64,000 bases of DNA from the NCBI GenBank assembly GCA_012861695.1, contig JAAOOA010000002.1, positions 22,314,803 to 22,378,802 on the forward strand, in the 5' to 3' direction. The stretch is from Trematomus loennbergii (taxonomy: Eukaryota > Chordata > Actinopteri > Perciformes > Nototheniidae). Made by a program: the position numbers and the translations under genes. Positions 1 to 58,160 of this stretch are shown piece by piece (position 1 is the first letter of the stretch; every line of letters starts with the position of its first letter). The notes beneath the pieces are model-generated. The model saw only the letters and a program-made list of their open reading frames with translations, searched no databases and had not been told where the DNA came from.

Positions 1-47036
<47,036 letters not shown>

Positions 47037-47300
47037 CTCCTCATCTGAGCGGTCCCCCAGTACGATTCAGCCTGCTTGTTGTTTCTGCTGCAGCCTGGCC
47101 CTCCTCGCTCTTAACATGAGCCGACCGAGCTGTGTTTACACACGCACACAAGCTTCACACACCGTCAGTACACACACACGCAGCGCGCGGAGTGCAGAAG
47201 ATGCCTGAGCGCTGTCAAACTGGACTGGTTCAAAAAAGTACACTTCCGGTCACGACTTTCAAAATAAACAATAGCTTTGGCAATGCCGAGCGAGATTAAT
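47037..47300 (-). promoter_or_regulatory. dock10 5' UTR and proximal promoter region
   Basis: Sequence immediately upstream of the dock10 ATG. It is richer in GC and CpG than its surroundings (for example cgcagcgcgcgg near 47178-47190) and lacks an obvious TATA box. A consensus ETS/GABP site lies about 206 bp upstream of the ATG. The transcription start was not identified. Confidence 0.55.
47242..47250 (-). promoter_or_regulatory. Consensus ETS-family site
   Basis: acttccggt on the plus strand, ACCGGAAGT on the minus strand. This is the full ETS/GABP consensus, about 206 bp upstream of the dock10 start codon, a usual position in TATA-less promoters and compatible with expression in blood cells. 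Confidence 0.5.
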
Positions 47301-48811
47301 GCTCGACTGAGTGGTGCGTTTATTTTGAAGGGACAAACCATAATTTGATGTATTTTATCTGTAACTTTACATGTGAAAATAAACATTTCCACACTGCTAC
47401 AACTGAATTGTAATTTCCATAAAGCTGCAATGCTATGTATTTATAATTTTTTTTTATAAAAGCCAACCCCATTTCATCTCCATGAATATGGATCCATTCG
47501 TCACGTTTTGCTAATAATATCAGCAACAATGTCTAATTCCATGTTTGTCTAAAGGTACCTGGCAATAAACTTGATTCGGATTCTTCAGATTCTACAATGC
47601 TCAAAACATAATTTAGTGAAAGCCAACCCATTTCTTCTGCAGATTATGGATTAATTCATCATTGAACAGTAAACCAGCGGTTTAAATGTCTAAACTAGAT
47701 TTGACCAGGGTATTTGAACCTTACTGTATACATCATGCATCTCAAGGGGACCTCTGAAATGTCAACTACTTATCAGCAGTCCAGTCACGACCAAGGAAGG
47801 ATGGAGCAGCATTTACAGTAGGTTAGAAGATGTGGGAACACACAGGCCAACAGCGACACTTGGTGGTAAAGGTTAAGATATTTTCAAATCGACAGCATCA
47901 GTCCAGTGATAGAAAGATATAGCAGTTGGTTGAGTTGTTCTTTCCCTGAACAACTATTGGCGGATTCATAATTAAATAACCTTCATAGAAACTTGTTTTT
48001 AACCATTACAGTTATATATATAAAACGTTTTAATACACAAACACACACACCCAATGTATCAGTCGGACAGATTTTATGAGTACTGTAATACTTTACCTCC
48101 CTCTTGTGTACTTAAAGAGTACTGCAGTATGAATTGAGAAGTCTAACGTTGTGTGTTTTCAGTTCAATTAAACCATCAGGGGAAAATGTGTAATGAATTT
48201 GATCAAGATATCTAAGATATATGTATTTGAGTTTTATTTGTTGGAATTTTTAGGTATCCACTCAGTTTACCTGCCTAGTGTGTAGTAATGACATCTGGTG
48301 TGGTTTTGGAGTCACTTGGTCACATGACACGAAAGGCTTTTGTAAAAAAAAATTACTATTGTTTAATCACTCAAGCTAATAGTTAATTTACAGATTTTGA
48401 TTATGAAAACGAAATATATTATTAAAAAAATGAATTAAGATGTATTATTAAAAGGTTAAGCCACCCAGCAGTGTATGATAATAAAAATGTCCCCACCTTT
48501 ACCAGAACATTAAAGTGATACACCAGTTTCACTAATTATAAACCAGTAATGTATGTAAGTAACACATAAATGTGTAAGCGACTTTCATGCTAGTAGACCT
48601 ACTGTACGATGTTAGGACTTTTACTTGTAGCTTTGAAGACTATTTTTTTAAAGTAATATAGCTACTCTTACTTTATAGTAAACTACATGAAATCTTCTCT
48701 CAACACTGTTTCAATGTGATAGTGATTAATAAGACTTTGATCAGTATCTGGAAATAAATAAATAAACACATTAAAACAGGCTATCGCCAAACTGAGGGAA
48801 ACTAAACTCAC

Positions 48812-48960
48812 CTGTTACGCCAGCATCTTCCTCGTCTTCAGTAATTTTCTCAAATGTGTGAAACAGCGCCCCCTTGGATGTATCGACGGCCCCTGGACTG
48901 CCCGTGTGGTCAAAGATGACATTGCAGTTTAACCGTCAACTACGAGTCGCCGGGTGAATT
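48812..48960 (-). other. Candidate upstream non-coding first exon, minus strand
   Basis: Ends at a strong donor, AACAG|GTGAGT (48812). It is relatively CpG-rich. One frame is open from a stop near 48950 to the donor but has no ATG; the frame with ATG (48922) stops before the donor. It could be a 5' UTR exon of a longer dock10 transcript, lying 1.8 kb upstream of coding exon 1. The 5' end is a guess. Confidence 0.3.
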
Positions 48961-49149
48961 TTTAAATGTTTGTCAATCACATGCGGTCCCTTTCGTTGCA
49001 TGAATAACATGTGAATGTACAGTTCTAAATTGAACTGTGAAGCATAGCCACCCATTCTCGGACGTCACAACATAAGAAAGTTAACATTATAAAGCTAATA
49101 TAATTTAATCGAGAGTTAACTAGCTAAAGTTGGTTTCACAGTTTTGCTA

Positions 49150-49320
49150 TAAAATTAGCTAATGTGCTTTTGGGAGCTAGTCCGTTAGTTAGCTAGTAGG
49201 CTACTAATAAAAATACTTTGCAACAAACCCCTGCGAAAAGTGCAGTTGGGAATAACATGGACAACTTTACTTCACCACGATGAAAGAAAGCAAATTGGAA
49301 GGGTCTTCAGTGTCAAAAAG
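49150..49320 (+). other. Candidate first exon of an unidentified plus-strand transcript
   Basis: Ends at a strong donor AAAAAG|GTGAGT. An ATG at 49280 (A at -3) opens MKESKLEGSSVSK up to the donor in phase 2. An upstream ATG at 49258 gives an eight-codon uORF (MDNFTSPR) whose TGA overlaps the second ATG. I do not recognise the peptide and found no second exon. In mammals NYAP2 is the neighbour on this side of DOCK10, but nothing here links this exon to it. Confidence 0.3.
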
Positions 49321-49502
49321 GTGAGTCGGATATCCCTTATGATCTTTCTTTCGTCTGGTTTAATGTGTGCTTGGCTTTCTATGTTTTAAAACTCTTTGCT
49401 CTGTTGCTTGTTGATATTTACTGTAGTATATGGTCATCTGGAAACATTACACAGTAAACTGGGAAGGTTTTGAATTTCTGTAATCCAGTTTATTGGTTAT
49501 CC

Positions 49503-49943
49503 AGTCACCAGGGCCCAGGAGTTCAAAACTTTTAATCTCAATCAGATCCGATCAGATTTTGAAATCCCATTTTTTGTGATCCAGGATCAGACAAATCGGC
49601 CAGATTTTGTCCCTGTAGTTCAAAGCAATTCAGGATAGGATCACCCTGATCCAGATTACGACTTTTCAAGATTACTAGATCCTGAATATCAGTGCTTTAA
49701 TCCTACCGATCTCCATCTAGTGGATATGAAAATTAATACAAGGAAGACAAGAGACCACATTGGCAGAGACATCTATTGTCCGCAATTACTTTTGAAAGGT
49801 GATGACAGATGATGGACTTTTTTTGTTGTTGAAGATATTCTTTCTTTAATCTAAATTACATTTGGGTTTTGAACTACCCAAAATCCAAATCTGATTTGAT
49901 CAGATAGGGATTACAAATGTTGAACTCCTGGGCCCTGGTGACT
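49503..49943. mobile_element. 441-bp MITE with AGTCACCAGGGCCCAGGAGT terminal repeats
   Basis: Left arm AGTCACCAGGGCCCAGGAGT TCAA; right arm is the reverse complement, ending CCTGGGCCCTGGTGACT. The interior is rich in GATC/CAGATTT words (aatcagatccgatcagattt, gatccaggatcagac) arranged in inverted fashion. No clear target duplication. Lies 180 bp downstream of the candidate plus-strand first exon. Confidence 0.8.
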
Positions 49944-50000
49944 TTGTGATTTGTCAATGAGTCTGGTCTGTTTGTCACTTGTGAAAAGTTTTAATTCTTG

Positions 50001-50537
50001 TTAAAGGTGGGGTAGGTAAGTTTGAGAAACCGGCTCGAGATACACTTTTTGTTATATTCCATGGAATGCTCTTAACATCCCGATAGCAATGAATATCTTA
50101 AGTGCTTTGACAAAAATCCATTAAAAAAATGTTCTGTGTAAGCCATACGCTGTAAAAAGCACGACCAATCATTTTAGCCGGCCCGGCTAAAATAACTGGA
50201 TGGCCTACCTGCCTGTCAGCCTTCCATCTGTGCACAAACTTATCTCGTGCCCTCATTGGTCATGTGCGCGTTCGTGTGTGTTGGAGGAGGGGCTCTGTAA
50301 GGAAGTGGCAGATTTGTTCCGGCTGTGTATTTTCTAATTCTAGCGCACTCGAGCTGGTTTCTCCAAAATTACCTACCCCACCTTTAATGAATAAATATGT
50401 ACATTTTGTTAGTTGGACCACTTTTGGACTCCATCTGTATGAAATATATGTGGAACTTTGTACAAAGACACACAAACTGGTTTACACCAGCGCACTCGAG
50501 CTGGTTCTCAAATTTACCTACCCTACTGTACCTTTAA
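50001..50537 (-). mobile_element. Compound copy C of the TTAA-flanked MITE family, with three terminal repeats
   Basis: 50001-50387 is a full copy. After it comes a 99-bp segment (50388-50486) that is also found after copy B, then a third terminal repeat starting cagcgcactcgagctggttc and ending ACCTTTAA at 50537. The outer unit is therefore 537 bp with terminal repeats at both extremes and one inside. Confidence 0.85.
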
Positions 50538-53500
50538 GTCTTTTTTTTTTAAGCTGTCTCATAGTTTTAGTAATGTAAACCTGTTTTTGAATGTCAGGTA
50601 CATAGCCTTGATACAACTTAGTCATGATTGGGATCCTTGCAAGTTAAGTACTTGTGTCCGAGTAGAACCAATTTGACAGGACTGACTCTTCAGACTCAGA
50701 GTTAGCCCTATCAAATAGTTTATTAGTACACCTAGCTAATAAACTGCAGTCTATTAAATAGCCTTGATGATTTAGTGAGCCGTTGAGTCAACTTAATGGC
50801 AATTTTGAACGCTGCAGTGTGGTGCTGTTAAACTATCTCATATTATAATAAGAGGGGTCTTCAACATTTTGGCCCACCCTATTCATAACAATAAGGATAG
50901 AGATAATACAAACGCCTCTTATTATACAATAACACAATACAACAGCACAACAAACGGCAGCCTTTAAAATTACTGTCAAGTTAATCATCACTTCTGTAAA
51001 CGTTTAAAAACAACTGAACATCATAACCTTCATAAAGGTAGGATTTGGCCTACTGCAGGACAGTTTAAAAGATAGGTGCAACTAATAAAGTTGTTATACC
51101 AACTTTGACCTCTGGGTGGCAGTAACACATCAGGCGTGGCCTTAGCTGAGTCTCTGTGCATCTGAGCAGAACAAACCAAAGGTTAACCATGCATTATAAA
51201 ATGTCATGTTTAACATGGACAAAATAACTATTAAATATTTCACTGAGTTCACAGCAAAGGCTTTGGGAACATATACTTCATATAACTTGTCATATGAAGC
51301 CATCTGGAATAGATGAAATATATTCTGAATTCATATTAGTGAAATACATCCACACACACTCAATGGACACTTAAGGTAGATTTTCCACTTCTGTAATCTA
51401 AGTTTATTATGTGTTATTCAGTAGATAAATTGGTTTTAGACAGGGTTGCACCTAATTTCAACATGGCTTGATCAAAAGTGTGTGACACCTCAGCTCAAGA
51501 AACTATAAATCAAACTTGTGCACACATTTACTTAGTTCCATTACTATTTCATTCGGATTTTGTACACATTTTTTTATCATTTCTTGATTTTCTTCACCAT
51601 TTTGTTTTACTGCTGTCTTTTATTACTATGGTCCATCTGAAAAAGGACCACAAGACATAACTTTAAGTATTGATCAATCTCTAGGGAAATATTCTTACCC
51701 TGTGCTGTAACATCTTTATCACCTATGAATTCTTTCTTTTTTAAAACCATAGATGAGCAAATATACACTATGATAATATTTCCACTTTTATTCCACGGCT
51801 AATAGAGGCTGAATATGCCTCCAGGGAATTCCAGAGATGTCTTACGTGGTATTTATTTTTAGCCAGCTTGCTAATCACTGGTTTATTTGGTTCTTTTACA
51901 TTTTAAGATGTTAGGATGGTACGTCTAAAGTGCTGTATAGGGTACTGGGGTTAAGTGTGCTTTTCATGGAGCTCTGATGGTAGGCTGGCTGTCCTCTTTT
52001 TCAGTTTCTACACCGTTTAATGCAGACATGAGTGTAGATGTGATGGACGGAGCATGCCTGTTAATAAATAAATGCATGTGATTATTGTTTCCCGGAGTTG
52101 ATGAGTGATTTGCACATTAAACTTGCCAAATATTGCTCTGCGGGCAAATCAGTCCTCCCTACTAGTGTGCAACTTGTAATACTTGTAAAGTGTCCGCAGG
52201 GTGTAGAAATACTATTTGGACACATGACTAAATCTTGTGCGGTCTGACACACATCTCGGCTCACCTCGTGCTGCAGACAGAGACATCCAGATGGGGAGGG
52301 TAGATTTATAAGAGGGGATAGAAGCAAAAGAGCAGAAATGAAGAAGACAAGTAAAGTAGTCATGAAATAAGTGCTGGTCTACTCATAAATGATAAATTAA
52401 TCCCATAATGGGTCAGCCAGACAGTTACGAGTGCACTGCGAGTTCTACCCCAATCCCAGTCCTGTATGGCTGACAGTGAAGGTTAACTGAGAGGTGAAAG
52501 TGAAATGCAGGATATGGAAAAGAGAAAATAGAGCAGCCAAGACAGAAAAAAGGGAGTGAAGAGGGTTGGTGAAATGCTGGATCTCTTCTAGGGGTTGGAC
52601 ATAGTGCAGCTTTAGGCAGCCTATTTTTCTTGTCAAGTCCTCAGATTCAATATCGAGATAGCGCTCTCCAGCGTCCACAGGTTCTGCAGTTCAAGACTAT
52701 CTTGAGGTGAGGAAAGAAAAAATACATTTGAAGCCTTTCGGGAGAGCAGCAGAATCACATTTCTGCAGGCCAGGCTTCGCCCCAGTGTCTAATTCTAATT
52801 TCTGTTCTGATATGTGTTCTGATATGTGGATACGATGTGTAGGAGAGTAAGTGAGCGCACTTGTAAGATTGAGAGTCTATGGGAAATGAGAGCTTTTGCC
52901 AGTAGAGGACAAGCTGATGGTGGATATACAACCACAGAGAGAGACTTAGACGGAGGGAGAAGTGCAGTGATAATAAAAATGTAGGGGAAAAAGGAGGAAA
53001 ATGGAACATTTGCAAACATATGGACAATTGAGGTTTCTGAACATATGGCCTTCAAATGTGGAGGACAAGTGAATGTCAAGGGGAAAATCCACTGTGTGGA
53101 ATTTTTTATTCTTTGCACATCAGGCAGTTAAGTCGATACATGTGAAAGTGAGCAACCCCTTTGAACAAAAATAGGAAAAAGCTCTAGTGTGATGCGTTCA
53201 AGAGACATAGCCTGGAACTGATTTACAAGAAAGTTTTTGTTTTGTTATCAATCCAAAACAAACTTTCTTCTTTTATTGTCTTACTTACATGTGCATAGTC
53301 CCTTTATCTGTCAAGTCATTGACATTAGTATTACATTTGACCTTCAACTCTGATACTTTAAGGCAGCTCGTGCACTGGGGTTTTTGTCCAAGAGACAATT
53401 GTATCCCTTGAGGTTTGAAAGAGTCGGATTCATGTACACAAATTGAGTAAATATTATTAGTAATACTGTTGGGATGAGTCATAAATTAGTTGTATTAGCA

Positions 53501-56094
53501 CATAGTAGTTAATACAGTGCATAATTCCTTCAGAAACTGAGTTTTTCATAATTTATAAAGGCTAATAGAAGCACATCTACCTGAGTGTATTTGAAAACAC
53601 ACATTCTCACTGAATGCCTGGTCCGATACTCACTCTTTTAGCTACCTCTTGTCACTGATTTCAATCATCATTTTTCTCCAATCTCAAAGAAAACTATTGT
53701 TTTGGTTAGAGCCAAAGGTATTGTCATCAACTTGCCTTTTTCTCAAACAAATCCTCATGTTTGAGAAGCTTGATGGTCAAAGTGTTTTGCATGTTTGTCT
53801 TGTCTTACCTACACCTCTACTTCAATGATACATTGGAGATCAGAAATAGATGAGTAATGTTTGTACTTTCTGTTGATGTGTTGGTATTTATCAACTCGCT
53901 ATGCTCACCTCCATATCTGCCACAGGGAGATACTTTCGCCTGCTCTCATCCTCACATCTTTCTAGTTTTATCTTTTTGTTTCTTCTTTCTCTGTTTACAC
54001 ACTGGAGTTGTACAAAGTCAACCAGATATGTGAAGTGTCACTCTTGGGTCCAATACTCGATGACATACCCTCCTCTATTTGTTTTCTGCTCTTACTTTCT
54101 AGTCTCTCTTTGTGTTCTTTAATAAATGAATAGTGTTCATCCTCTCTTATCCCTTCTCTCATTCACTTACTGTGTGTGTGTGAGTGTGTGTGCCGACACG
54201 CTGTGTGTATGTGTGTTAGCGAAGAGTGTCTGGTGCCTGGGTGAAATCAGGCAGATAAAAGGCAGTGATGAGGTCTGAATCGTCAGCATCCTGACAGCTG
54301 TAGATTAAATTAAAGAACTTCTGACAAATCAAACAGATTTCTCTCTCTCCCCCTCTCTCTCACTCTCTCCCTCTTCACCCCTAGAGCCCTCATCAGGCAA
54401 GCTGGTTGTGGAACTTGAAACAAAATGGATTTCATCTTTAAGGGCTTGGGCAGGCTTTGAAACGGTACCAGCTGCCGGGCCTGCTTGTCTCTCTTTCTTC
54501 TCTTTTGGACTCGCTGGCGTGCCTTTTTATTTCTCAATACTTCAACAAACTTGAGCCATATTGTGACAGATAAAGGTATAACATCAGCACTTCAAACCCT
54601 GACAGTAATTGATAGATGAAACAGACACATTTTCCAGGTTCTGAGAGGCCCACACCGAACGGCACATCAAACGCTCCCACTCGGGATTCCAGGGAATGGC
54701 AGAGAGCGTCTATCTGCTCCCACTGGATCTAAATGCCGCCGTAATAAGATGTTAGTACTTTCTAATGTGGTTTATTGGCAGTTAAACCCACTCTGATATG
54801 AAAATATGAGTCAAATAGGCCCACTGCTGATCCCAGTGAAGCACACACATATACACACACAGACACGCTCAAAAAGTAGCATGAATGTGTCTGTCATTGA
54901 AATATTGCCCCCTAATGTGTGGCCCTCATGTGACTGCCAGTTTAACATTACACAGATTTATAATGGAAGCATAATTCAGACACATGCTGCCCCACAAACG
55001 GAGTGACTGACATCTGTGTCAAACGTTTTTTTATTTAAATAGTGCCTGAGTGCCATGTTATCAGTCATGTATCCAAGCCTTTATCTTTGTATTTAATCAA
55101 ACTTCCATATGGCTTTCATGAAATAGGCCTATCCATTAGGAAAATGCATTTTTTAAACTAGTACATTGATTGGATGGATTGGTTGCTTTACGATTCACTT
55201 TATTTAAATACTGTACACATGTAGGCCAATACCTCTTAAAGAATATGAATTTTCAGGTCTGAATTTTCTCTTGGGTGCTTCTTTCAATAATACAAAAAGG
55301 ACAAAAATGTGCCTCAAACAGTATAAGGGCAGCAACTAACGATTTTATAATAATATTTATCAGTTTGCTGATTATATTCTGGGTTCATTTGTTTCTTTAT
55401 AAAAAATGACTTCAAAATAAGTCATCCTTATATTCCTTTTTTCATTTGTTTCCTATACAGCAAAGAGAATAAATAAGTCCTCAGAATTGAAAGAAGCATT
55501 TTTGCTAGAAAATAATTGTAATGTTTAATGATTATCTAAATGATTGGTGATTCATTCTGTCGATCGAGTAATCAATAAATGGTTCAGTATTTACTGAACA
55601 CAAAAACCTTACTTGGAAGGAAAAACAAACTAATAAATAACTTCCTGAATTGAACACACACAGAGACGTTTGACCTTCCAAAATGATAGTTTGCTATAAA
55701 ATCCATCCTTTTCTTTCTTCTTTTTCTTTCTCAAGTCTTCAGACAGGCGGCTTTTGAAAATACACCCTACAATTCTTGAACACAAAAAATAAGACCAACC
55801 ATTAAATGTTTTAAAGAATCTTTCAGTCACTAGAGAGCAGTGTTGGGCAGCGATGAGATGGGAGATATGCTCATCGTGTGAGGGAGAGAGAGAGAGAGAG
55901 GGAGGAAGATAGGGCATGTGTGGACTCAAAGCTGCAGCAGCTGGCCAAACAGACTGAGCAGGGGTTCAGGCAGGATCTGTACGTGTGTGTACGTTCGTAC
56001 GAGTGTGTGTGTCAGAAAGAGAGAGAGAGTGGTGCTGACTGCTGAAGAGAGGCCTTCTTCTTCCCCGGCTCCTCGGCCCTGCTGCTCAAACCAA

Positions 56095-56215
56095 CAGAAT
56101 TAATAGGCTCATTTGCCAAGAAAAACACTCTAATCAGTGGGTTTCCTCTCATTAAAAGTTAATTAGTTTGACACGAGTTTCCTGCAGAAGAAAGTATTGG
56201 CCACTTAGAACTCAT
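56095..56215. other. Possible conserved non-coding element upstream of dock10
   Basis: Contains agaattaataggctcatttg, aaaagttaattagtttgaca and cattaaaag words typical of enhancers with homeodomain sites. No coding or repeat signature. Confidence 0.22.
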
Positions 56216-56265
56216 TAGAGCTAAAGGAAAACATCACACCGAGGAAAGCTGGAGAGAGGAATGGG

Positions 56266-56267
<2 letters not shown>

Positions 56268-56320
<53 letters not shown>
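56268..56320. repeat. (CA)n microsatellite, 53 bp
   Basis: Pure CA run in the gene-poor upstream region. Confidence 0.97.
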
Positions 56321-56322
<2 letters not shown>

Positions 56323-57685
56323 TACACTGTATGTTACTGTCCACACTGAAACTTCACACTATAGCTGGCATATCGTGACATATGTAAACATGCATGCTGG
56401 CACACACATACGTATAGACACACTTAAGCAGTTATGTACACATAGATATACAATACACTGTAACCTCATCATAATATTGGAGATTGTAAGATTCCCCCCC
56501 CCCACCTCTAACCAAATGTATTCTTTGAGTTAATGCTTAAATGCTGTAGTTGCTGATGCTTAAATAATCGATAATTCATTTTGAAAATAGTTTTTTAACA
56601 TTCACACGTGGTAGACTGAAATGTTGAAGTAGTGGTTCATGACTAGTATGACATTTAAACTATTAAATTTATGTTACTGGTGTATATTTTTATTATTTTA
56701 TCATATTTTTATTCCAAACCACATGTTGAAAACCCCTGATAATGATGATATATCAGGTGGCATCATCACTATGCATCTATTACTTTCTTATTCTCATACG
56801 TCCAGGCTAATGACCTCTGGAGGTTCTTTTAGGTCTCAGTCAGTTGTTGTAGAATTTACTTTCTGAGTAAAATATATTAACATTTAGCAATTGTACTCAA
56901 CTTGGCAAAACCTGCTAAAAATGTACAATTAGGTTAATAAAACAGCAACAACAACAAATTAAATACTGCTGTTCAAATGTATTATTTTAAAATCTGTTGA
57001 GATTTTACGTTCTGGTTTATTATTATTTATTATGAACCTTTTACAAATGTAAAGTATTTGCATTAATGATCTTTCTTCAACTCTCATTATTAAGATGTCA
57101 GTGTTCCCAAAGATTATGATGGAAAGTCCCCATCCTTCAAATAGAAAACCCAAAACGACATATTTTTCAAAGACGTAAAGCTGTATTAAATATCCCAAAA
57201 GATAACATTTAAACATAATATGAATGTTTTAAATGTTCAAAGCATGTAAATACAGGCAACATTTCACTTAAAAGAACATGGGTTGTGAAATGATTATAGA
57301 GCATTTGTGGTAAGCCAAGGAGTAACTGCCTGAATTAAATTGACTAAATAATTTGAAAGAGCTTTCTAAACCTGATTGTGATTTAATGACTTTGCCTGAT
57401 ACTGTATCCGTTCTAAACTGTAACACTAAAGCAGTTGTGTATAGCTTTTCGGCGCACAAATCAATATTTCATTCAACACATTTGCTAAAGGAAATTAGAG
57501 GGCTAACATTGAAGACATAGAGGACAGGAGACGTAACAGACCTGAGAGAGGGTAGAAAGGAAAGAAAAGGTGTGAGGCATACGATCGTGACAGACGTGTT
57601 TTACTAAAGCAAACACAATCTACCATTTTAATCAGGGAATTATTATCAGGTGGATCCCAGTCTCTGCCACCCCACAGTTAAAAAG

Positions 57686-57688
57686 ACA

Positions 57689-57735
<47 letters not shown>

Positions 57736-57747
57736 ACACCACACACA

Positions 57748-57807
<60 letters not shown>
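57686..57807. repeat. (CA)n microsatellite, about 120 bp, with slips
   Basis: CA array with cc slips near 57695, 57734, 57739 and 57753. Confidence 0.97.
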
Positions 57808-57810
<3 letters not shown>

Positions 57811-57879
57811 CCCCATTTCCTCTTTCGCTCCATCTCTCCTTTCTCATTGATCTGTCCAGTCTGCTCAGACTTCCTTTTC

Positions 57880-58160
57880 TAATGAATCATGAAGTTTGAC
57901 TTTTACTCCTTAATAAGCAGTGTTTTGCACAGAGCGGGTGGAAATCGCAGAGTTTGTTTTCCTTTAATTAGCCAGGCAGGTTCCCTGGGCGAGGGGCTGA
58001 GCGAGTTAGAAGGGGCCTGGGCCCGTGGAGCAGCATCAGACGAGAAAATGCTGAGAGGCAGCCCGCGCTGCCAGGTGGCCGTAAGACGAATGGGCCGGGC
58101 ACAGACTGAGACGGGCAGGAAACATAGAGGCACGGTGCTGCGAACTGAAGAACAATGATA
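57880..58160. other. Possible conserved non-coding element, GC-rich with few stops
   Basis: Runs from aatgaatcatgaagtttgac through ttaattagccaggcaggttc to gggcctgggcccgtgg. It is open in a plus-strand frame (57889-58158) and in minus-strand frames. I see no conserved protein motif in them, so a regulatory block is more likely than an exon. Confidence 0.22.

Noticed and set aside
49280..49320. First exon of nyap2
   Set aside because: Only neighbourhood in mammals suggests it. The peptide MKESKLEGSSVSK does not resemble anything I can recall, and no further exon was found.
57889..58158. Possible exon (89-residue open frame)
   Set aside because: No conserved motif, and open on the other strand as well. 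Recorded only as a possible non-coding element.
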